DNA from: Deltaproteobacteria bacterium
GTDB lineage: Bacteria > Desulfobacterota > Desulfomonilia > UBA1062
Assembly: GCA_011046135.1 (NCBI GenBank)
Contig: DSBG01000157.1
Location: 1-40,528 of the forward strand
Length of the DNA: 40,528 nt
Reading direction: 5' to 3'
Numbering within the stretch: the stretch's first letter is position 1; the number at the start of each line of letters is the position of its first letter. Positions 25,217 through 34,252 of this stretch are shown one piece after another. The notes beneath the pieces are model-generated. The model was not told the origin of the DNA and made no database searches. It was given only the letters and a program-made list of their open reading frames with translations. Made by a program: the position numbers and the translations under genes.

Positions 25217-27112
25217 ATGCTTCAGCGTCTTCTGTTTTCTCTTCCCCTGGTATGGTTGCTCATGGTTGCCCTCTTTTCGCCCCTCCTCGCAGAAAAGATA
25301 ACCATTGTAGCCTCACCAATAGATGAACAACGGCACGGCTCGATTTCCGGAAACACTCCGACCGCCTTTACCGAGGTTATCCAGGTGGGTTCTTCGGCGC
25401 GCGGTCTCATCGATACCGAAGGGGCACTGAGAATCACCTCGAGCATCGATCTTCCCGACTACGGCGGCGGTGTAACCCCCCCGGTTTCTCTGCGTGGGTC
25501 AAATTTTCAGCAGACCCTCATCATGATCGACGGGGTGGTGATCAGCCCGGTAACGGGAGACCTGGTGGATCTTTCTCTCTATGCCTTGCCGCTTGTGGAT
25601 CGGATCGAGGTGATCAAGGGCAGCACCTCGTCGGTCTATGGAAAATCAGCCATGGGAGGCGTAATCAACATCGTCACCCCCCGCCCGACATTTCGCAACA
25701 ATCTCGATATCACCTCGTCCCAGGGCACGTACGGTTACAGCCTCACAAACGCCGTGATCAACACCCATCTTCGAGAGGTGGGGTTCCTTGCGAGTCTCAC
25801 CAGACACGTCAGCGAAAACGATTTTCTCTATGAACGAGATGATGGGAGCACCATTCGGCGCGAGAATAACCATGTCCAGGCATACTCTACACTCACCAAG
25901 GCCTGGTTCGACCTCTCGGGCTGGGAAACCATGGTGACAGGGTTCCTCATCGATCAGGAAAAGGGCTCTCCCGGAAGCGAGGGGAGCTCAGGCTGGCTCA
26001 CTCCTGACGACGAGGTTTTCACCTTTCGATCCAGCCTCTCGGTGGATACCAGGAAAGCCTTCGATGATGAAACAACTGTTCTGCTTCGCGCCTCTCGGTA
26101 CCATGACAGAGTCCATGCACAAACCAGCTATTCCGGCGACACCTGGACACGGCTCACCACCGATTCTGCGGGACTCTCTTTCACAAAACTCTTTGGACGA
26201 GTCGAATTCAGGCCGGGACTGGAGATCCTCCGGGAGAAAATATCCAGTGTTGACTACGGGAATCGGTCCCGATCAACCACCTCTGCGCTCCTGGGAACCT
26301 GGATCGATTTTGAAGACGTGCTCTTCAACCTGACCGTGCGTCGTGACATGAGCTCCGCATTCGATCCACGCTGGAATGTTCACGCAGGGGCACTCTGGCG
26401 AGTGAGTGAATTTCTTGATCTCCGTTCCAACATCGGGACAGGGTATCATGAGCCCACCATGGGAAACCTCTATGCGCCTTCGAGCTGGTATGTCTTCATC
26501 CCCAATGAGGATCTCAAGCCCGAGACGTCTCTCGGCTGGGATGTCGGCCCGACACTCACGTTTACACATTTCGGCGCTGGTATAAGCTACTTCGTTACCA
26601 CCTATGAAGACCTCATCAGGATGGATTTCCCTGCAGAAATGTCCTTCACCTATGTCAATGTCGACAAGGCAAGGTCCTCCGGAATCGAGTCCTACGCATG
26701 GGTGAAGGCACATGATCTTGTCAAGCTGTCAGGTAATTACAGCGTGAACCGATTCACGTATGCAAACGGACCCTTCAAGAGCAACGACCTCAAGCATAAG
26801 CCATCGAGGATCGCCTCACTCATCGTGAATATCACCCCGCATCTCCTCCATCGTCCTGTGGATATTTCCCTGATGTATCTCTTCAGGCAGGGAGTCTATG
26901 TGGATAAGGAAAATTCCGCAAAGACCGGGAACAGATCCATACTCGACGCGGGATTCTCCGCCGAACTCTCTGATGATGCCACTGTCTCCTTCACGGTGAA
27001 CAATATCCTCAACGATACGACTCGGGAGTTTGAGGACCGCTCTGAGTGGGGTTCCTTCTGGTACCCGGTTTCCGGAAGAACCTACCGGTTCACCCTGCAG
27101 CTGGCCTTGTGA
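25217..27112 (+). CDS. TonB-dependent outer-membrane receptor, probably for cobalamin/corrinoids (BtuB-like)
   Basis: 631-residue outer-membrane receptor. An N-terminal signal peptide (about 1-29, hydrophobic core LPLVWLLMVALFSPLL ending LLAE) is followed by a TonB-box-like EKITIVASP. The plug domain (about 45-155) has VSLRGSNFQQTLIMIDGVVI and VIKGSTSSVYGKSAMGGVINI. The remaining about 470 residues show the alternating pattern of a 22-strand beta-barrel. The chain ends YRFTLQLAL rather than in the common terminal Phe. ATG 25217 is set by GGAGGT 7 bases upstream and the signal peptide. The cobalamin riboswitch in its leader makes corrinoid uptake the most likely role. The btuFCD genes are not in the window. 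Confidence 0.92.
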   Translation: MLQRLLFSLPLVWLLMVALFSPLLAEKITIVASPIDEQRHGSISGNTPTAFTEVIQVGSSARGLIDTEGALRITSSIDLPDYGGGVTPPVSLRGSNFQQTLIMIDGVVISPVTGDLVDLSLYALPLVDRIEVIKGSTSSVYGKSAMGGVINIVTPRPTFRNNLDITSSQGTYGYSLTNAVINTHLREVGFLASLTRHVSENDFLYERDDGSTIRRENNHVQAYSTLTKAWFDLSGWETMVTGFLIDQEKGSPGSEGSSGWLTPDDEVFTFRSSLSVDTRKAFDDETTVLLRASRYHDRVHAQTSYSGDTWTRLTTDSAGLSFTKLFGRVEFRPGLEILREKISSVDYGNRSRSTTSALLGTWIDFEDVLFNLTVRRDMSSAFDPRWNVHAGALWRVSEFLDLRSNIGTGYHEPTMGNLYAPSSWYVFIPNEDLKPETSLGWDVGPTLTFTHFGAGISYFVTTYEDLIRMDFPAEMSFTYVNVDKARSSGIESYAWVKAHDLVKLSGNYSVNRFTYANGPFKSNDLKHKPSRIASLIVNITPHLLHRPVDISLMYLFRQGVYVDKENSAKTGNRSILDAGFSAELSDDATVSFTVNNILNDTTREFEDRSEWGSFWYPVSGRTYRFTLQLAL

Positions 27113-27156
27113 TGCACGGACCTGTCCAGACGAGAACCTGCAGGAGAGTGATCACC

Positions 27157-27186
27157 TTGACAAGCACCGGATGAATCCCTGATAAT
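27157..27186 (+). promoter_or_regulatory. Promoter of the aroC operon
   Basis: TTGACA (27157-27162) is separated by 18 bases from GATAAT (27181-27186), 6/6 and 5/6 matches. It is in the gap after the TonB receptor gene and about 25 bases before the aroC start, so the aromatic operon need not depend on the riboswitch promoter. Confidence 0.65.
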
Positions 27187-27211
27187 CCTCATTCAAGGAA
27201 CGGGTGGCAGA

Positions 27212-28345
27212 ATGTTCACATTCTTGACAGCGGGAGAATCACATGGACGGGGAGTCTTTGCCTTCCTCGACGGGATTCCCGCAGGTCTTGACGTATCGCG
27301 AGAAACCATGGATGAAGACCTCTTCCGGCGGCAACAGGGGTATGGCCGAGGAGACCGGATGGCACTCGAGAAGGACACGGTGGATGTGCTCTGCGGACTG
27401 AGGGGAGGCATGACACTGGGAAGTCCCCTGATTCTTGCGGTCTGGAACAGGGACTGGGAGAACTGGCAGCAGTTCATGGACCCGTGGGACATCATACCCG
27501 GAAGGGAGTTCTTTACCCCCCGGCCGGGACATGCCGACCTGGCCGGAACAGCAAGGTTCCATCACCGGGATCTCAGGAATGTCCTGGAGAGGGCAAGTGC
27601 CAGGGAAACCGCTGCACGGGTTGCAGGAGGAGGTCTCCTCAGGTGCTTCCTTGCCCGCCTGGGAGTTGAGGTTTACTCCTGGGTTACCCAGATTGGCGAT
27701 ACCCACTACACGGGAGATTTCGACAGACATCGCCGTGATGCATCCAGCGTGTTCTGCCCCGATCCACAGCTCAGTCGAGAAATGGAGCAAACCATCGATG
27801 ATATTTGGGCTCAGGGAGATACCGTTGGTGGAGCATTCAGGGTCGTTGTCCGCGGTCTTCCTGCCGGCATTGGCTCCTATACCCAGTGGAACCAGCGACT
27901 CGATGCCATGCTCGGGTCTTTCCTGTTTTCTATTCCGGGCATCAAGGCCGTACAGACAGGAAGCGGCGTGAAGAGTGGTCATCTCTTCGGGTCCCAGATG
28001 CACGATACCATCCTGCCAGGCCATCCCAAGAACAGGGGCAGCAACAACGCAGGAGGTCTTGAAGGGGGGGGTTCCAACGGGCAACCCATCGAGCTGACCT
28101 GTACCATGAAGCCGATTCCCACCCTGAAAGCTGGTCTCGCGAGCGTGGACCTGCGTACCGGAACACCGGTTTCTTCAGACTATGAACGTTCCGATACCTG
28201 CGCGGTCCCTGCTGCCTCGGTGGTGGGGGAGGCAATGACCATACTCGCTGTCTCACAGGCCATTCTCATGGGATTCACGCAGCCGAGTATGGATGCAGTG
28301 GCGCAGTCGTTCAAACATCACCGGGACCACTGGGAGTCTCTATGA
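27212..28345 (+). CDS. aroC: Chorismate synthase
   Basis: 377-residue enzyme making chorismate from EPSP with reduced FMN. Typical motifs are the opening FTFLTAGESHGRG, the RRQQGYGRGDRM stretch, RPGHADLAG, RASARETAARVAGG, GSGVKSGHLFGSQMHD with NRGSNNAGGLEGGGSNGQPI, and the C-terminal RSDTCAVPAASVVGEAM. GGGTGG lies 5 bases before the ATG. Its stop overlaps the next start (ATGA), beginning a compact operon of shikimate-pathway and housekeeping genes. It was not examined for a bifunctional flavin-reducing extension; the length suggests the common monofunctional form. Confidence 0.96.
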   Translation: MFTFLTAGESHGRGVFAFLDGIPAGLDVSRETMDEDLFRRQQGYGRGDRMALEKDTVDVLCGLRGGMTLGSPLILAVWNRDWENWQQFMDPWDIIPGREFFTPRPGHADLAGTARFHHRDLRNVLERASARETAARVAGGGLLRCFLARLGVEVYSWVTQIGDTHYTGDFDRHRRDASSVFCPDPQLSREMEQTIDDIWAQGDTVGGAFRVVVRGLPAGIGSYTQWNQRLDAMLGSFLFSIPGIKAVQTGSGVKSGHLFGSQMHDTILPGHPKNRGSNNAGGLEGGGSNGQPIELTCTMKPIPTLKAGLASVDLRTGTPVSSDYERSDTCAVPAASVVGEAMTILAVSQAILMGFTQPSMDAVAQSFKHHRDHWESL

Positions 28346-29904
28346 TCTTTCTGACCGGGTTCATGGGATCGGGGAAAACCACGGTCGGCAGAGCCCTCGC
28401 CCGGTTGCTCGACAAGGATTTTGTGGATCTTGATGATCTCATTACCGAGAAAACCGACGCCTCCATTCCCGACATCTTCTCCATCGTCGGTGAATCCGGG
28501 TTTCGCCTGCTGGAACGAAACACCCTGTGCGATTTTGTGAAGAATCGACACCATGAGGCCGTTGTTGCGACGGGAGGAGGGCTTCCCCTTGACCCGGAAA
28601 ACAGGACTCTCATGAAGGCGAGCGGCTATACCGTCTATCTGAGGGCTTCACTCGATACCATGGAAAAGAGGGTAGCAGATGATCGCAGGAGACCTCTGTG
28701 GAGCGACTCTGCCGCAGCCTTGCTCAATGAACGGATTCCCTTCTATGAGGATGCAGATTTTTGTGTCGATGCAGATCAGGCACAGAGCGAGCACCTCGCT
28801 TCAGAGATCCATGCCCTCATCTCAGGAGTGACGACTCCGGTTCCCGTTGTTCTTCAGGAGCGCTCCTATCCCGTGTATATCGGCTCAGGGATTTTTCCCA
28901 GGTTCCAGGAGTTTCTCTTCCGACATGCACGGGTTCAGGGGCTCTTCGTGCTTGCTGACGAGCACGTTCTGGAACACCATCAAACCCTCGTCCTCAACGC
29001 CCTCGAGGGACTCAGGCATACGGTCATGGCCGTACCCTCCGGAGAACAGTCGAAGTCATATTCTTTTCTGAACACTGTGCTGAAATCAATGCTTGCCACC
29101 GGTCTTACCCGCACGTGGGCCTGCATGGGTATCGGAGGCGGCGTAACCGGAGATCTTGCCGGATTTGCTGCCAGCATCTTCATGCGGGGCATCCCTGTGA
29201 TCCATGTTCCCACTACACTGCTTGCCCAGGTGGATTCAAGCATCGGGGGAAAGACGGGCATAAACCTCGATTCGGGCAAGAATCTTGCAGGATCCTTTCA
29301 CCAGCCGATCTTTGTACTGAGCGATACAGATTTTCTCCACACCCTGCCGGAATTGTACCTCCGCGATGCCCGTTCGGAGATAATCAAGTATGGAATCATC
29401 ATGGACAGGGAGCTCTTCGAAGACCTGGAGAACGCTCATTCAATTGACGTTCAAGACATCGTGCGCAGGTGTGCCACAGACAAAGCCCGGATCGTGAGCC
29501 GTGATGAGAGGGAATGGGATCTCAGGAGAATCCTGAATTTCGGTCATACGCTGGGGCATGCTCTTGAAAAGGCACTCAATTACTCCCTCTCCCACGGACA
29601 GGCCACAGCGGCAGGAATGCTCTTTGCGTCGTGGCTCTCCCATCATCGATCTGTTCTCTCAGGGAACGATTTCCTCCGTATCAGAAACCTCATCCAACAC
29701 GAAGGAATCATCCCGGAGTCATTTGATCTTCCTCCTCCAGACCGCATAGCCAAAGCGCTGAGCGTTGACAAAAAGTGCGAGGGGGAGGGAATCCATTTTG
29801 TATTGACACCGGCAATCGGCAAGACTAGCGTTGAGATCTTGACCCATGCCCAGATACTCGATGCATATGAAAGGTATGTGCATGAATGTACGAAAGGCCT
29901 TTGA
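28342..29904 (+). CDS. aroKB: Fused shikimate kinase / 3-dehydroquinate synthase
   Basis: 520-residue two-domain protein. The N-terminal about 165 residues are shikimate kinase: P-loop GFMGSGKTT (6-14), DLDDLI, VVATGGGLPL and the lid motif DRRRPLW. From about 170 to the end is 3-dehydroquinate synthase: NAD-binding GIGGGVTGDLAGF, PTTLLAQVDSSIGGKTGIN, and zinc ligands in SEIIKYG, NFGHTLGHALE and LSHGQA. The junction (around LISGVTTPVPVV) has no stop or frameshift, so this is one polypeptide catalysing two non-consecutive steps of the shikimate pathway. The same order of fusion is known in Thermotoga. It overlaps aroC by 4 bases. Confidence 0.96.
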   Translation: MIFLTGFMGSGKTTVGRALARLLDKDFVDLDDLITEKTDASIPDIFSIVGESGFRLLERNTLCDFVKNRHHEAVVATGGGLPLDPENRTLMKASGYTVYLRASLDTMEKRVADDRRRPLWSDSAAALLNERIPFYEDADFCVDADQAQSEHLASEIHALISGVTTPVPVVLQERSYPVYIGSGIFPRFQEFLFRHARVQGLFVLADEHVLEHHQTLVLNALEGLRHTVMAVPSGEQSKSYSFLNTVLKSMLATGLTRTWACMGIGGGVTGDLAGFAASIFMRGIPVIHVPTTLLAQVDSSIGGKTGINLDSGKNLAGSFHQPIFVLSDTDFLHTLPELYLRDARSEIIKYGIIMDRELFEDLENAHSIDVQDIVRRCATDKARIVSRDEREWDLRRILNFGHTLGHALEKALNYSLSHGQATAAGMLFASWLSHHRSVLSGNDFLRIRNLIQHEGIIPESFDLPPPDRIAKALSVDKKCEGEGIHFVLTPAIGKTSVEILTHAQILDAYERYVHECTKGL

Positions 29905-30397
29905 AGAGGGGAGGTTCCTTGAGATCGCCGATTCCGGCGAGGTCATGACAACACCGGAAGATCGGCTCATACTGGGCATCGCACTGTTCAAGGTGGGCAG
30001 AGAGAACGATGCTGCCGGGGTTTTTGAACGCCTTTCTTCCGAGATCCGAGAACGCGCCAAAGCCCTGTACTATCTCACGCTCCTCTCAAGAAAACGGGGA
30101 GATTACGCCAAGGCTCAGCTCTACCTCGATCAGTACAGGGTGTTCTTTCCCGAGGATGACGATGCCCTTGAACTCCTCGAATCCGGGGATGACGAACAGC
30201 CCCTGGTGAGTGTCCCGTCCCTTGAGCTTGCACGAGAGTATGCACGGCAGGGACACTATGAACAGGCTCGCGACATCTATGCCAGGGTTCTGGAATCGAC
30301 CGGTTATGATCCAGAGATCGCACGGGAGGGAAGGCGGATTGAAAATCTCTTTCTCCTGAAAACCCTCCATGGATGGCTGGAAAGGGTAGCCCCATGA
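29882..30397 (+). CDS. Small tetratricopeptide-repeat-like protein
   Basis: 171-residue soluble, helix-rich protein with TPR-like repeats: one run around 27-95 ([40 protein letters not shown]) and another around 113-140 ([19 protein letters not shown]). ATG 29882 is chosen because AAAGG lies 7 bases upstream; earlier in-frame ATGs run deeper into aroKB. It overlaps aroKB by 23 bases and aroQ by 4 bases, so it is clearly co-translated with aromatic-pathway genes. TPRs mediate protein contacts; no partner can be deduced. It is the only non-enzymatic gene among the aro genes here. Confidence 0.82.
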   Translation: MNVRKAFEEGRFLEIADSGEVMTTPEDRLILGIALFKVGRENDAAGVFERLSSEIRERAKALYYLTLLSRKRGDYAKAQLYLDQYRVFFPEDDDALELLESGDDEQPLVSVPSLELAREYARQGHYEQARDIYARVLESTGYDPEIAREGRRIENLFLLKTLHGWLERVAP

Positions 30398-30840
30398 AGG
30401 TACTGGTCATAAACGGACCAAATATAAACCTGCTTGGAACGAGAGAGCCCTCTGTTTACGGAAACACGACTCTCGGCGATCTCCATGATATGGTGCAGCA
30501 GGAGGCTCGGAGGCTGGGGATCGAGGTGATCTTTTTCCAGTCGAACCACGAGGGAGAGATCATCGAAAGAATTCATGCAGCGGCATCGGAACGTCTAACG
30601 GGTATGATCGTGAACCCTGCAGCATTCACCCATACCTCCGTTGCCATCCGCGACGCCCTGCTGAGCGTTGGAATTCCTTTCATCGAGATACATCTCAGCC
30701 CGATCGCAGCACGGGAATCCTTCAGACAGGTAAACCTGTTTTCGGATATTGCGTGCGGCACCATAACCGGCCTCGGTCCATTGGGGTACGTGCTCGGTCT
30801 CCACGCGTTGAAAGGTCTCTATGGAAACACGTCTGAGTAA
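30394..30840 (+). CDS. aroQ: Type II 3-dehydroquinate dehydratase
   Basis: 148-residue enzyme that dehydrates 3-dehydroquinate. The opening [21 protein letters not shown] carries the catalytic Tyr (Y22). N74 in NPAAFTH, H80 and H100 ([14 protein letters not shown]) form the active site together with the Arg of ARE. ATG 30394 overlaps the TPR stop (ATGA) and is preceded by GGAAAGGG. It lies in the same operon as aroC and aroKB. Length and motif order are normal for dodecameric type II enzymes. Confidence 0.96.
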   Translation: MKVLVINGPNINLLGTREPSVYGNTTLGDLHDMVQQEARRLGIEVIFFQSNHEGEIIERIHAAASERLTGMIVNPAAFTHTSVAIRDALLSVGIPFIEIHLSPIAARESFRQVNLFSDIACGTITGLGPLGYVLGLHALKGLYGNTSE

Positions 30841-31888
30841 CGCCCGGGGATATCTCGAGGATCTCGATGCCATCCTGCTGTGCTCACGACCGAACATCAC
30901 CTACGTGAGCGGATATACGGGAAGCGATGCCCTCCTCCTCTTCACCTCAGAAGAAGCGGCTCTCTTCGTTGATTCCAGAAATACCACCCAGGCTCGACAG
31001 GAAACACCACTTTCTGTCCACGAGATTACACGCAAGTGGGAGGATCTCGCGGGTCACCTCACCGAGAAGGGGATCAAGACCCTCGGTATCGAATCCAACA
31101 GTCTAGATGTCGACAGTTTCCTTGTGATGAATGAACTTTTCACAGGCATCGAGATGACGCCCCTGGGCAAGCAACTTCTGTACCTCCGTGCAAAAAAGGA
31201 AGAACAGGAGATCGGCAGACTGCTCAAGGCAGCCGAGGTGGCTCGACTGTCTTTGCTCACCGTTCTTGACAAGGGACTGGTGGGAAAAAGAGAGAGGGAC
31301 GTGGCCCTGGACTTGGAGTGGCACATGCGCCTTCGTGGAGCACAGGCTCCCTCCTTTGAACTGATCGTGGCGTCCGGATGGAGATCTGCGCTCCCACACG
31401 GTGTTGCTTCGGAGAAAGTGATAGAATCGGGTGAACCCGTGGTCATTGATTTCGGATGTGTCCTCGACGGCTACTGCTCCGATGAAACCGTTACCGTCTT
31501 TACGGGTGAGCCTGATCCCGAATTCATCAGAATGTACGATCACGTCAGGGCAGCACAGGAGGAGGCTCTCAACGGAATCGTATCGGGACTCAAGACAAAG
31601 GACCTCGACAACCTCGCACGAACCTATCTCGCCACGCACGGTCTTGCCGAGTATTTCGGCCACGGTCTCGGTCATGGGGTAGGTATGGAGGTACACGAGA
31701 TGCCCTCTGTTTCTTCCCTCTCAAACGATGTTCTCGATGAGGGAATGGTCATTACCATCGAACCAGGGGTATATCTGCCCGGCAGATTCGGTATCAGGCT
31801 CGAAGACACGGTTCTCGTACGAGATAGCTCTTGCAAGCGAATTACAAATATTGATAAGGGAATCATCAGAGTAATCAGCCAGAGGTGA
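30821..31888 (+). CDS. M24 metallopeptidase (Xaa-Pro aminopeptidase-like)
   Basis: 355-residue creatinase/pita-bread-fold peptidase. The N-terminal domain (1-about 130) has [13 protein letters not shown]. The catalytic domain contains the five metal ligands D210 (VVIDFG), D221 (CSDETV), H285 ([14 protein letters not shown]), E314 (TIEPGVY) and E328 (RLEDT). This pattern fits proline-specific aminopeptidases and dipeptidases. It overlaps aroQ by 20 bases with AAAGG upstream, and efp follows. The order aroQ - M24 peptidase - efp - accB is also common in Firmicutes, so the neighbourhood is conserved beyond this phylum. Whether it cleaves free Xaa-Pro dipeptides or longer peptides is not determined. 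Confidence 0.93.
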   Translation: METRLSNARGYLEDLDAILLCSRPNITYVSGYTGSDALLLFTSEEAALFVDSRNTTQARQETPLSVHEITRKWEDLAGHLTEKGIKTLGIESNSLDVDSFLVMNELFTGIEMTPLGKQLLYLRAKKEEQEIGRLLKAAEVARLSLLTVLDKGLVGKRERDVALDLEWHMRLRGAQAPSFELIVASGWRSALPHGVASEKVIESGEPVVIDFGCVLDGYCSDETVTVFTGEPDPEFIRMYDHVRAAQEEALNGIVSGLKTKDLDNLARTYLATHGLAEYFGHGLGHGVGMEVHEMPSVSSLSNDVLDEGMVITIEPGVYLPGRFGIRLEDTVLVRDSSCKRITNIDKGIIRVISQR

Positions 31889-31895
31889 GAAAAGA

Positions 31896-32459
31896 ATGCA
31901 GTACGCCACATCACAGTTCAGAAAAGGTTTGAAGATCGAGATGTTAGGGGAACCGTTCGTTATTGTAGATTTTCAGCACGTGAAACCGGGAAAAGGAGGG
32001 GCCTTTGTCCGGACAAAGTTGAAGAGCCTGATCACAGGAAATGTCCATGACAAGACCTTCCGATCAGGAGAAAAAGTCGATGTGCCCAATCTTGAAGAAA
32101 TGAAGATGTCCTTTCTGTACAAGGATGATGAAAACTACCACTTCATGGATACCGAGACCTATGAACAGATGGGCCTGACCCCGGATCAGATCGGTGAAGC
32201 CCTGGGATATCTCAAGGAAAATATCGTCGTGGAGATTCTGCTGCACAATGGCGTACCCATCGGAATCGAACTCCCCATGTTCCTTGAGCTCACCGTTTCA
32301 GAAACAGAGCCAGGCATCAAAGGCAATACCGTTTCCGGCTCAACCAAGCCAGCCAGACTCGAGACTGGCCTGAGCATTCAGGTGCCACTTTTCATCAGCG
32401 AAGGAGAGGTAGTCAAGGTCGACACACGAACCGGAGAATACATAGAGAGAGTGAGCTAA
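31896..32459 (+). CDS. efp: Translation elongation factor P
   Basis: 187-residue EF-P, which relieves ribosomes stalled at polyproline. Three OB/KOW-like domains are seen. The modifiable loop in domain I is HVKPGKGGAF with K33 at the tip, so modification, if any, would be of Lys type rather than Arg-rhamnosyl. Domain III ends LETGLSIQVPLFISEGEVVKVDTRTGEYIERV as expected. GAGGTGAGAAAAGA precedes the ATG, 7 bases after the peptidase gene. No modification enzyme of the EpmA type is recognised in the window. Confidence 0.97.
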   Translation: MQYATSQFRKGLKIEMLGEPFVIVDFQHVKPGKGGAFVRTKLKSLITGNVHDKTFRSGEKVDVPNLEEMKMSFLYKDDENYHFMDTETYEQMGLTPDQIGEALGYLKENIVVEILLHNGVPIGIELPMFLELTVSETEPGIKGNTVSGSTKPARLETGLSIQVPLFISEGEVVKVDTRTGEYIERVS

Positions 32460-32873
32460 ATGAACCTTAAAACAGTCAAGGACCTCATCGAGATGATCAA
32501 GGATACGGATGTGGTCGAACTCGAATGGACTCCAGAGCGTATCCATATCGTTCGCAGGAACTCGTCTCATGAAACTTCTCTCCCCCGTTCCAGGGAGTCA
32601 GAAAAAGGCAAGCCTCCCATCAAAGAGCGTCCAACAATCACGGTCACCTCTCCCCTGGTAGGAACGTTCTACCGAACAGCATCTCCGGAAACCCAGCCCT
32701 TTGTCCAGGTGGGAGACCGGGTGATCAAGGGCCAGGTTTTGTGTGTGATCGAAGCCATGAAGCTCATGAACGAGATCGAATCCCAGGTAGACGGAATTCT
32801 CACTGCAATCCTGAAACAGGACGGCGAGCGGGTGGGATACGGAGATCAGCTTTTCATCATTGAAGAGGCATGA
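32460..32873 (+). CDS. accB: Acetyl-CoA carboxylase biotin carboxyl carrier protein
   Basis: 137-residue carrier subunit of acetyl-CoA carboxylase. The N-terminal about 35 residues match the AccB interaction domain and a short charged linker follows. A biotinyl domain runs from about 60 to the end (TSPLVGTFYRTASPE), with the biotinylation lysine K101 in IEAMKLMNEI. The ATG directly follows the efp stop codon. It overlaps the next gene by 4 bases. The usual accC partner does not follow; instead a lipoate/biotin-ligase-family gene is next. Confidence 0.95.
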   Translation: MNLKTVKDLIEMIKDTDVVELEWTPERIHIVRRNSSHETSLPRSRESEKGKPPIKERPTITVTSPLVGTFYRTASPETQPFVQVGDRVIKGQVLCVIEAMKLMNEIESQVDGILTAILKQDGERVGYGDQLFIIEEA

Positions 32874-33592
32874 AAAGGTGGGGCTTTTTCAGGGATGGAC
32901 CCTGCCCGCCCGTGTTCAACATGAAGCGGGACACCGATCTCTTCGAGGGGGTGATCGCCGGAAGACTGAACGGGCATCTTCGTATCTACAACTGGGATCA
33001 GCCCGCTGTAAGTATCGGATACCACCAGAAGACCTTCCATCCTGCAGATGAACTCGATATACCCATCGTGAAACGCCCCACGGGAGGCGGTGCAGTACTG
33101 CACCTCAATGACCTTACCTTCAGCATTTCATCTGCCATGGAGCCCCCGATCTTCACTTCCTTTGTCGACACCTATAACCGGATAGCCCGAGTGTTTGCCC
33201 GCGCCCTGTGTGCATGCGGACTCATGGTTCAGTTCGCTGAAAGAAGCCAGAAGCCATCAGAGGTATGCTTTGCAACGACAACCCCGGTGGAACTCGTCTT
33301 TGAACAGTCCAAGGTCATGGGATGCGCCCAGCGCATTCGCTCCGGGTTCTTCCTCCAGCAGGGTGTTATTCCCCTGCGAGTGGACCAGACCCTTTCACAA
33401 CGGGTGTTCGGTCACCTGCTGCCCGAAGCCCCCAGGGGCATCCTTTCCTGGCATCCAGAATTCAGAACCGAACTGTTTTCAGAGCACCTACAGGCTGCGT
33501 TTGAATCTGAGTTGAACATTCTTCTTGTGGACGGCCAGAGCGAAGATGCTCAATGCCACCACGCCGATGAGGGCAAAATAGATCCGGGGTGA
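32870..33592 (+). CDS. Lipoate-protein ligase / octanoyltransferase-family protein (BPL_LplA_LipB fold)
   Basis: 240-residue member of the cofactor-transferase fold. Seen: the glycine-rich R69-PTGGGAVLH78 loop, C133 in PSEVCFATTTPVEL, and K148 in QSKVMGCAQRIRSGFFLQQGVI, the residue that contacts the acyl carboxylate in LplA/LipM. The CFA-x5-EL arrangement is closest to LipM/LplA enzymes that modify lipoyl domains. Its position next to accB, overlapping by 4 bases, also leaves biotin attachment conceivable, but no DNA- or biotin-binding BirA motif is visible. The last about 35 codons overlap the 3' end of the convergent membrane-protein gene. Confidence 0.85.
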   Translation: MKRWGFFRDGPCPPVFNMKRDTDLFEGVIAGRLNGHLRIYNWDQPAVSIGYHQKTFHPADELDIPIVKRPTGGGAVLHLNDLTFSISSAMEPPIFTSFVDTYNRIARVFARALCACGLMVQFAERSQKPSEVCFATTTPVELVFEQSKVMGCAQRIRSGFFLQQGVIPLRVDQTLSQRVFGHLLPEAPRGILSWHPEFRTELFSEHLQAAFESELNILLVDGQSEDAQCHHADEGKIDPG

Positions 33593-34237
33593 GAAGAACC
33601 GCTCCGCCACAATATCACCGAGGAGAGAATAGATCACGATCGTCGGAACAATGCCGACCAGCGTGGCTTTCATAAAATCCCTCCACCTGATTCCCGCTGC
33701 CGCTGCAGCGGAGTTGATCACTGTAAAGGGAATGATGGTGACCAGCTGGAGAACGAGTACCAGCTGAAACCCGTACTCCCGGATGGCACTCCTGTACCGG
33801 TATGCGTAGGAATCAGGACTCCACGCCCTGTCTATGGACAGCGCCTTCACGAGAAAAAAAACAAGGTTTGCGTTGATCAGGGATCCGATGTAGGACAGAA
33901 CCATCGCCGGGAAAGGTCCATAGGCAGCGGCGCCTGTCATGATGAGCAGACTCAGCGGTGAGGCCAGAGGGAGAATACCCACGAGAACAACAAAGGTGAC
34001 GATCCCGAAAATTCCGAAATCCTGCAGGGAGAGTCTCAGGTAGATCCAGCCTTGCAAAGGGTAGGGATCAATGATTTCAAACAGCCCGAGCAGGGAAAGA
34101 AAAACAATTCCAAAGAACGCCGCCAGACTCAGGGCACGCCTTGCAGGGGAGGGATTGTTCATCATCCTGATATACCAGTTCACAAGAGATGAACACGTTC
34201 TCCACCCCCTGTGGAACACCTGAAAAATCTGTTTCAT
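33488..34237 (-). CDS. TVP38/TMEM64-family (VTT domain) membrane protein
   Basis: 249-residue integral membrane protein. After a basic N-terminus and a first segment near 35-55 come several hydrophobic helices with the VTT/SNARE-associated pattern, including the GILPLASPLSLLIMTGAAAYGP re-entrant-like stretch, GSLINANLVFFLVK, and TIIPFTVINSAAAAAGI. The last helix is followed by a basic tail. Related proteins are proposed lipid scramblases or transporters; no substrate is known. ATG 34237 follows GAGGATGCGGG. It is convergent with and overlaps the preceding gene by 105 bases. Confidence 0.88.
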   Translation of the reverse strand: MKQIFQVFHRGWRTCSSLVNWYIRMMNNPSPARRALSLAAFFGIVFLSLLGLFEIIDPYPLQGWIYLRLSLQDFGIFGIVTFVVLVGILPLASPLSLLIMTGAAAYGPFPAMVLSYIGSLINANLVFFLVKALSIDRAWSPDSYAYRYRSAIREYGFQLVLVLQLVTIIPFTVINSAAAAAGIRWRDFMKATLVGIVPTIVIYSLLGDIVAERFFSPRIYFALIGVVALSIFALAVHKKNVQLRFKRSL

Positions 34238-34252
34238 CCCGCATCCTCGTAC

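Noticed and set aside
27239-28084. 281-codon open frame antisense to aroC
   Set aside because: Chorismate-synthase motifs cover the same bases on the forward strand; the antisense frame has no start signal or family-like pattern.
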